Shown here: piece after piece, positions 58,485-64,000 of the stretch
Layout of the letters: each line of letters begins with the position of its first letter
How positions within the stretch are numbered: the first letter of the stretch is position 1
Source: Pedobacter sp. MC2016-15
Lineage (GTDB): Bacteria; Bacteroidota; Bacteroidia; Sphingobacteriales; Sphingobacteriaceae
DNA: 64,000 bases
Assembly (NCBI RefSeq): GCF_026239695.1
Contig: NZ_JAPIVS010000009.1
Coordinates: 124,001 to 188,000, forward strand
Reading direction: 5' to 3'
Position numbers and translations under genes: made by a program
The notes under the pieces: generated by a model
What the model was told of the DNA's origin: nothing
Database searches by the model: none
Seen by the model: only the letters and a program-made list of their open reading frames with translations

Positions 58485-59618
58485 ATGTTTAACCCAGAAA
58501 AAAAGATACTCATTGTATTTGGTACAAGGCCAGAAGCTATAAAAATGGCTCCATTGGTAAAAGAGTTTCAAAAATATCCTGAACGATACAATTTAAAAGT
58601 TTGTGTCACTGCCCAACACAGAGAAATGTTGGATCAAGTGTTATCTTTTTTTGATATAGTGCCAGATTATGATCTAAATTTGATGAGGCCAGGCCAGAAT
58701 CTATCACAATTAACCGCTGATATCCTACTTGGCATGAAAGGCATACTAGAAGATTTTTGTCCTGATTTCGTATTTGTTCATGGTGATACCACAACTTCAA
58801 TGGCAACTGCCTTGGCAGCATTTTACAACCAAACAAAAGTTTGTCATGTTGAAGCTGGACTAAGGACCTTTAATAAACATTCCCCTTTCCCTGAAGAGAT
58901 AAATAGGCAAATTACAGGACGTATAACTGACTTGCATTTTGCTCCAACAAGTAAATCATCTGAAAATCTGCTGAAAGAAGGTACAAATGCGGAAAATATA
59001 GTGATAACAGGAAATACGGTGATTGATGCGTTGTTTTTAGCACAAGATAAACTAAAGAACTATGAAGATGATGAGATTAAATATTTAAAATCTCTTGAAT
59101 TGACACAAAACAAAGTTATTCTGGTAACAGGCCATAGACGTGAAAATTTTGGCGAAGGGTTCATTAATATCTGTAATGCATTAAAAATAATTGCTGAAGA
59201 TAAAGATGTTTTAATAATCTATCCGGTGCATTTAAATCCAAATGTACAAAAGCCAGTGAAAGAAATTTTGGATGGAATAGATAATATTTTATTAATTGAT
59301 CCGCTTGGCTATCCTGCTTTCTCATGGCTGATGGGAAAGTCATACTTTATCATCACTGATAGCGGTGGTGTGCAGGAAGAAGCGCCAAGTTTAGGCATAC
59401 CAGTCTTGGTGATGAGAGATAATACTGAAAGACCTGAAGCTGTAGATGCAGGCACTGTAAAATTAGTCGGTACCAATACTGAAACGATCGTTAGAGAGGC
59501 TAAATCGTTGCTGACGGATAAAGAAGTTTATGATGCGATGAGCCTTGCCCATAATCCTTATGGTGACGGTTTGTCTGCATCTAGAATTGTAAAAGCAATT
59601 AACAATGTCGGAGAATAA
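58485..59618 (+). CDS. wecB: UDP-N-acetylglucosamine 2-epimerase (non-hydrolysing)
   Basis: A 377-residue enzyme forming UDP-ManNAc. VFGTRPEAIKMAPL, TAQHREMLDQVL, VHGDTTTSMA, HVEAGLRTF, TGHRRENFGEG and DSGGVQEEAPSLG are family motifs in order. The open frame extends upstream to 58395 inside the previous gene, but ATG 58485, 2 bp after that gene's stop, gives the normal N terminus. No ManNAc dehydrogenase (wecC) is in the window, so ManNAc itself or a later derivative may be used. Confidence 0.95.
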   Translation: MFNPEKKILIVFGTRPEAIKMAPLVKEFQKYPERYNLKVCVTAQHREMLDQVLSFFDIVPDYDLNLMRPGQNLSQLTADILLGMKGILEDFCPDFVFVHGDTTTSMATALAAFYNQTKVCHVEAGLRTFNKHSPFPEEINRQITGRITDLHFAPTSKSSENLLKEGTNAENIVITGNTVIDALFLAQDKLKNYEDDEIKYLKSLELTQNKVILVTGHRRENFGEGFINICNALKIIAEDKDVLIIYPVHLNPNVQKPVKEILDGIDNILLIDPLGYPAFSWLMGKSYFIITDSGGVQEEAPSLGIPVLVMRDNTERPEAVDAGTVKLVGTNTETIVREAKSLLTDKEVYDAMSLAHNPYGDGLSASRIVKAINNVGE

Positions 59619-60687
59619 AAAAAATATTGTATTCCTTGCTGAGTATCCGAATTCCACCACAATAAAGGAAGGGATGTCTCAAAGAATGGTTGCGATAGAT
59701 GAGCAATTTGCAAAAGAAGCAAGGGTATATCTTTTTGTATCTCATAGGTTTTTTGCGAAAAAAGAGGTTTATTATGCTAAAGATGATGTGCTTCAATATA
59801 AATGTAATTTATTCATTCATTTTCTCTTCATAATGAGACTGTTAATGAAAAGCAAACTTTTATATTTTCATTCTATACAGAATGCACTTCCCATTTTGCC
59901 ATGTCTATTTTTTTTGAAATCTTCAAAAAAAATTGTACTCGATATTCATGGTGTAGTACCTGAAGAACATAAATTTGCCGGACAAGATTTTAAAGCTAAG
60001 TTATATTCGATCACTGAAAGGTATATTTTTAAAAATCTTTACCTTGGGATTTCTGTGACCAATGCAATGACCAGACATTTTAGATTAAAGTATCCTTCGT
60101 TAAAACTTAATTTGATTACTTACCCAATAATACCATCAAATATCTTGACGAATCAATATTGTCCTGATGAGGTTGAGAGTAGCGAATTTATAGAAGTGAT
60201 TTATAGTGGAAATCTCCAATCATGGCAGAACATCTCTTTAATGATCGAGGTCATTTCTAACAATTTATCATCTAAGATCAGATATACAATTCTGACTGGA
60301 AATCCTCAAGGAATGATTGAAATGCTGAATCTACATAATCTTTCAGAAAAGGATAATATAATTGTACATTCTGTTAGTCCTTCGGAACTTGGATATTATT
60401 ACAAAAGATCTCACTATGGATTTATCTTAAGAGATGATATTACTGTTAATAGAGTGGCCTGTCCTACAAAATTGATAGAATATATGTGTTATGGTATCAT
60501 TCCAGTCGTTAAAAGTGATTCAATAGGTGATTTCAAGGAGATGGGTTATGAATATTTACAAGTTAATAATTTTCAGAGGGACAACATAAGGGCTGACAAA
60601 AGCCAAACAAACTATGAAGTAGTAAGAAAACTCGTAAACAAGTCAAGTGATATTAATATTCAAAAATTTTTACTAAACAATATATAG
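59605..60687 (+). CDS. Glycosyltransferase (GT-B fold)
   Basis: A 360-residue protein. The N-terminal domain is divergent; the middle has YSGNLQSWQNISLMIEVI (about residues 201-218) and the C-terminal part has KLIEYMCYGIIPVVKS, the GT4-type donor-binding Glu region. It overlaps wecB by 14 bp. Low similarity to the other transferases here. The sugar transferred is unknown. Confidence 0.8.
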   Translation: MSENKKNIVFLAEYPNSTTIKEGMSQRMVAIDEQFAKEARVYLFVSHRFFAKKEVYYAKDDVLQYKCNLFIHFLFIMRLLMKSKLLYFHSIQNALPILPCLFFLKSSKKIVLDIHGVVPEEHKFAGQDFKAKLYSITERYIFKNLYLGISVTNAMTRHFRLKYPSLKLNLITYPIIPSNILTNQYCPDEVESSEFIEVIYSGNLQSWQNISLMIEVISNNLSSKIRYTILTGNPQGMIEMLNLHNLSEKDNIIVHSVSPSELGYYYKRSHYGFILRDDITVNRVACPTKLIEYMCYGIIPVVKSDSIGDFKEMGYEYLQVNNFQRDNIRADKSQTNYEVVRKLVNKSSDINIQKFLLNNI

Positions 60688-60698
60688 AGTCCAAATAA

Positions 60699-61754
60699 AT
60701 GATTATTTATTATGTTATCTTTTTTCTAGCCTTTCTTCTTTGTGCTTTGGATTACGCTAAACATGAGTTAATCAGGAGAATTGTATACATTGGTTTTTGT
60801 ACTTTCCTTATTGTATTGCCAGGCGTTAGAACAATTGGTACTGACAATGATAGCAAGAATTACGAAGAGATATATAATATTAGTAATGGCCATAGTTTAG
60901 GAGAAATTGTCACAGGAAATTATGATGATAACACCGAGCGAGGATACGCACTATTAAACAAGATCATTGGTCTCTTGGGGGGGAATATACATGTTCTGTT
61001 ATTTGTTGTAGCTTTGGCAACGGGCGTTTTGAATTACACTATTATTTATAAATTATGCCCTTTCCCTTTTACGGCACTAATTTTTTATCTATGTTTTTAT
61101 TATTTCTATCGCGATTTTACGCAGATAAGATATGGTTTAAGTTGCGCTGTTGTCTTTTGGTCGCTTTATTTTCTTTTGAAGGAGCAGTACTTTTATTCTT
61201 TCCTAACCGCGATAGGTGCAACTTTATTCCATAGTACAGCATTCGCAGTTTTTTTGGTGCTGCCTTTTTGTTTGATAGTCAAGAATAGATACTTTTATTT
61301 CATCCTGCCTTTTGTTGGTTTGATTGGTTTATTTAAAAATCCATTTCCTATTCTATTGTCTTTAGGGGGAGTTCCAGAACATATGCAAATTTATTTAAAT
61401 GCAGAAGGAGGGGGAGGTCTGGTAGTAACAGGTATTGGCTTAATTATTATGTGCTTGTATCTTGTTTATCATAAACATATGCAAAAAAATGAATTTAATT
61501 TTCCAGTATATTACCGTCTTACATCCATGGGTGCAGCACTAAATGTTCTCTTCATACAGGCCTCTATATTCCAAAGATTTTCCTATCTTTTTTTTCAATT
61601 TAGTATCATACTATTTCCTAACATTGTAGCCTCCTTATTAAAACTTAAAGATCGATATTATTTCGTCGCGCTACATTTTCTGGTAAATTGTTTTTTCCTG
61701 TATTACGGTATAAAATTGATTGCGCCAACTTTAATCAGGCCTTATTTTAATTGA
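60699..61754 (+). CDS. EpsG/Wzy-like polysaccharide polymerase
   Basis: A 351-residue membrane protein with about ten helices and the EpsG-type motif GVRTIGTDNDSKNYEEIY (residues about 43-60) after the first two helices, then YRDFTQIRYGLSCAVVFW. Such proteins polymerise lipid-linked repeat units in the periplasm. It is the only polymerase candidate in the window. It starts 11 bp after the previous transferase gene. Confidence 0.85.
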   Translation: MIIYYVIFFLAFLLCALDYAKHELIRRIVYIGFCTFLIVLPGVRTIGTDNDSKNYEEIYNISNGHSLGEIVTGNYDDNTERGYALLNKIIGLLGGNIHVLLFVVALATGVLNYTIIYKLCPFPFTALIFYLCFYYFYRDFTQIRYGLSCAVVFWSLYFLLKEQYFYSFLTAIGATLFHSTAFAVFLVLPFCLIVKNRYFYFILPFVGLIGLFKNPFPILLSLGGVPEHMQIYLNAEGGGGLVVTGIGLIIMCLYLVYHKHMQKNEFNFPVYYRLTSMGAALNVLFIQASIFQRFSYLFFQFSIILFPNIVASLLKLKDRYYFVALHFLVNCFFLYYGIKLIAPTLIRPYFN

Positions 61755-61758
61755 CATT

Positions 61759-62673
61759 ATGCCACAGATTGATATATTATTAGCAACATACAATGGTGAG
61801 GCATATCTGGAGAATCAGCTCCTTTCATTATTGTCCCAAACTTTTAAAGATTGGCATCTCCACGTTCATGACGATGGTTCTACAGATGGCACACTCGCTA
61901 TATTAAGAGCGTTTGAGTCGCAAGATAACCGTATCACTATTATCAATGATGGGGTGAAATGCGGTGGAGCTGCAAATAATTTCTTGCATTTATTAAATTA
62001 TGCCAAGTCGGAATTGGTCATATTTTGTGATCAGGATGATATTTGGTTTGAAAACAAATTGGCCTTACTTGCCAACGAATTTGAAGGGGCTGTGAATGAG
62101 CCTTTAGCTGTATTTTGCAATGGCTTTGCTTATTCAGAAGATCTGGGTATTATAAACGAGAAGATTACCTCAACATTCCCCAATAACTTAAAAGAACAAT
62201 TATTCTTAAACGCTGGCATCCAAGGGTGTTCTTTAATGTTTAATCGCGCATTACTTAATAAATTGCATACAATTCCAGAGATTAATGCGATGCATGATCA
62301 CTTTATCACACTCGGTGCCATCAGTTTTGGAAGGTTGAAATATCTTGACAAGTCCTTAATGTTATACAGACAGTTCCATGCCAATAAGGCCACAACTAAT
62401 ATAAATTACAGCATTAGCAATCGCGTGATTTCAATTTTTAAAAGTGATATTCCTGTTATTGATAGACTGCATTTAGATGCTACCATGTCATTTTATGATA
62501 GTTATAAAAACGATTTGGAAGTTGCGCAACAAATATTGTTTCAACAATATTTTCTGTACACCAAAAGCAAGTTATTGAAAAGGTTACAAATAATCTTTAT
62601 AAATGGCTTTAAACTGTATAATAGTGTAACCTTGTTACTGGTGAAAACGATAACTAGAAAAGCCGTTAATTGA
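61759..62673 (+). CDS. Glycosyltransferase family 2, rhamnosyltransferase-like
   Basis: A 304-residue GT-A enzyme beginning IDILLATYNGEAYLENQL, with HDDGSTDGT and the metal motif CDQDDIW. This block pattern (ATYNGE ... DQDDIW) is common in rhamnosyltransferases of streptococcal RgpB type, which would fit the rfbA/rfbD genes in the same locus. Sugar specificity is inferred. It overlaps the next gene by 4 bp. Confidence 0.88.
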   Translation: MPQIDILLATYNGEAYLENQLLSLLSQTFKDWHLHVHDDGSTDGTLAILRAFESQDNRITIINDGVKCGGAANNFLHLLNYAKSELVIFCDQDDIWFENKLALLANEFEGAVNEPLAVFCNGFAYSEDLGIINEKITSTFPNNLKEQLFLNAGIQGCSLMFNRALLNKLHTIPEINAMHDHFITLGAISFGRLKYLDKSLMLYRQFHANKATTNINYSISNRVISIFKSDIPVIDRLHLDATMSFYDSYKNDLEVAQQILFQQYFLYTKSKLLKRLQIIFINGFKLYNSVTLLLVKTITRKAVN

Positions 62674-63545
62674 TTATGATATTTACCATCTTCACAGCCA
62701 CATTTAATAGAGCCCATTTATTGCCAAAGCTTTTTGAATCATTAAAGGAGCAAACCTATACCGATTTTGAATGGATTGTCGTTGATGATGGAAGCAGTGA
62801 TAATACGGCTGAAGTGATGAACAGTTTTATCAGCCAAAACAATTTATTCAATATTAAATACATTCAACAGCGGAATTCAGGAAAGCATATCGCAATAAAT
62901 AAGGGCGTAAGCGAAGCCGAGGGAGATTTGTTTTTTGTAGTGGATAGCGATGATTACATTGGTAAAGATGCCTTAGAAATTTTAAAACGAGAATGGCTTT
63001 TAATAGAGTCAGACCCGGAATTTGCCGGTTTAGCTGGTAATAAATGTAACTTTTCTGGCGTTGCTATCGGGGATCCCGCTTATAACACACTTGATTGTAG
63101 TCCATTGGATTTTAGATATAAATTTAATGGTAAGGGTGACAAGTGTGAAGTAATAAGGACTTCGGTGTTTAAGATGTATCCTTTCCCAAATACACCGGAT
63201 GAAAGGTTTTGTCCCGAAGCCCTGTTTTTCAATAGACTGAAGAATTTTAAGTTGAGATATTTTAATGAAAATCTATATTTCTGTGAATACTTGCCAGAGG
63301 GGTTGACTGCAAAAATTTTCAAAATCAGAAAAGACAGTCCAATCAACACATGCATTTGCTATTTAGAACTTGCTGAAAGTGAGATCCCCTTTAAGGATAG
63401 TTTTAAAGCAATGATCAATTTTTATAGGTTTAAAAGGTATACTGCTGCACTCATAAGATCTCCAAGGCACAATTTATTCACCAGAAATTTAGCTAGGTCC
63501 ATTGCTGCTGGTATTTATTTGATAGCTGATAAAAAGAAAGTTTAG
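62670..63545 (+). CDS. Glycosyltransferase family 2 protein
   Basis: A 291-residue GT-A enzyme with FTIFTATFNRAHLLPKL, VDDGSSDNTAEV and the metal-binding VVDSDDYIG, followed by an Asn-rich region that binds the acceptor. It belongs to the run of transferases that build the repeat unit. Donor and linkage cannot be read from the sequence. Confidence 0.88.
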   Translation: MIMIFTIFTATFNRAHLLPKLFESLKEQTYTDFEWIVVDDGSSDNTAEVMNSFISQNNLFNIKYIQQRNSGKHIAINKGVSEAEGDLFFVVDSDDYIGKDALEILKREWLLIESDPEFAGLAGNKCNFSGVAIGDPAYNTLDCSPLDFRYKFNGKGDKCEVIRTSVFKMYPFPNTPDERFCPEALFFNRLKNFKLRYFNENLYFCEYLPEGLTAKIFKIRKDSPINTCICYLELAESEIPFKDSFKAMINFYRFKRYTAALIRSPRHNLFTRNLARSIAAGIYLIADKKKV

Positions 63546-63571
63546 TACTTACCCCTAACTATTTGATCGGA

Positions 63572-64000
63572 ATGAGACTTAAAGTCCTGCATATAATTAA
63601 TGGTCTTGGCACTGGAGGAGCTGAGAAATTAATCATTGAATCTCTACCTCAATATACAGTTCGTAATGAAAATATAATTGTTGACCTTCTTTTACTAGAT
63701 GGTACTGAGTATCCATTTAAGATCCAGATCGAGAAGAACTTCAAGGGCAAGGTTATCTCATTGGGCACAGGTGGTGTCTATAATCCTTTACACATACTGA
63801 AACTAACAAAGTACCTGGCAAGTTACGATATTGTTCATGTTCATCTTTTTCCATCACTTTACTTTGTTGCTATTGCCAAAATTATTTCGCGTACCAAAGC
63901 AAAGTTTATTTTTACTGAGCACAGTACTAATAATAGGAGAGTTAAAAATAAAATTTTTAGAGTCCTTGATAAATTTATCTATAAACAATACGATGTAGTT
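63572..64000 (+). CDS. Glycosyltransferase family 4-like protein, 3' truncated by the window edge
   Basis: The frame from ATG 63572 stays open for 143 codons to the end of the window. It begins MRLKVLHIINGLGTGGAEKL, the glycine-rich acceptor loop typical of GT4/GT-B enzymes, followed by IVHVHLFPSLYFVAIAKI and FTEHSTNNR. It is 26 bp after the preceding transferase and continues the polysaccharide operon to the right. Confidence 0.88.
   Translation, partial: MRLKVLHIINGLGTGGAEKLIIESLPQYTVRNENIIVDLLLLDGTEYPFKIQIEKNFKGKVISLGTGGVYNPLHILKLTKYLASYDIVHVHLFPSLYFVAIAKIISRTKAKFIFTEHSTNNRRVKNKIFRVLDKFIYKQYDVV

Overview
The window looks like a chromosomal segment of a Bacteroidota bacterium, most likely Sphingobacteriaceae and Pedobacter-like. 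The genus is an inference. The evidence is a SusD-type lipoprotein, an Amt/BBP2 porin pair, LytS/LytTR regulation, AT-rich start regions, and several matches to the Bacteroidota promoter pattern (TTG/TTTG, about 19-21 nt, TAnnTTTG). I saw no rRNA, tRNA, CRISPR array or intact insertion sequence.

Layout. 1-10.3 kb: the 3' end of a SusCD-type locus. A truncated SusD gene is followed by a small lipoprotein and four exported metallopeptidases (M20, M14, M20D, M14), which suggests outer-membrane capture and periplasmic breakdown of peptides or amidated substrates. 10.5-13.1 kb: an ammonium channel and a BBP2-type porin, bounded by terminators. 13.2-20.4 kb: a tight molybdenum cofactor operon (xdhC, a MobA-like nucleotidyltransferase, moaA, moeA, moaD, a MoeB-rhodanese protein, moaE, a moaC-moaB fusion), with no molybdoenzyme in the window. 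20.5-25.0 kb, minus strand: a TolC-MacA-MacB type efflux operon, divergent from a LytS/LytTR two-component pair (25.2-27.0 kb). 27.0-28.9 kb: a repeat-rich accessory stretch. It holds an 88-bp imperfect tandem duplication, a VOC protein, an MNT nucleotidyltransferase whose HEPN partner is reduced to 17 codons, nested inverted repeats with an internal promoter, and a possible IS21-type end. 28.9-38.2 kb: an envelope lipoprotein, a short-chain dehydrogenase, two AraC regulators, two small unknown proteins and three large sensor kinases. 38.2-41.5 kb, minus strand: an SGNH-like lipoprotein, a glycosyltransferase and an acyltransferase.

41.9-64.0 kb: a visibly more AT-rich surface polysaccharide locus that runs off the right edge. 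It encodes sugar-nucleotide enzymes (RfbD, RfbA, Gmd, WecB), a Wza-like exporter, a Wzz-like chain-length protein, a Wzx flippase, an EpsG/Wzy-like polymerase and five glycosyltransferases, the last one truncated. Its core is a CDP-3,6-dideoxyhexose cassette: an E3-type reductase, RfbF, RfbG, a short-chain reductase, a ThDP/FAD acetolactate-synthase-like enzyme, and RfbH. The ThDP enzyme placed inside this cassette matches YerE of CDP-yersiniose biosynthesis, so the predicted product is a branched-chain 3,6-dideoxyhexose with a two-carbon side chain. The E3-type reductase has its [2Fe-2S] domain at the C terminus, the reverse of the classical AscD/RfbI order.

The strongest leads are the yersiniose-like cassette with its rearranged E3, the eroded MNT/HEPN toxin-antitoxin locus beside structured DNA, and the peptidase-loaded SusCD locus.
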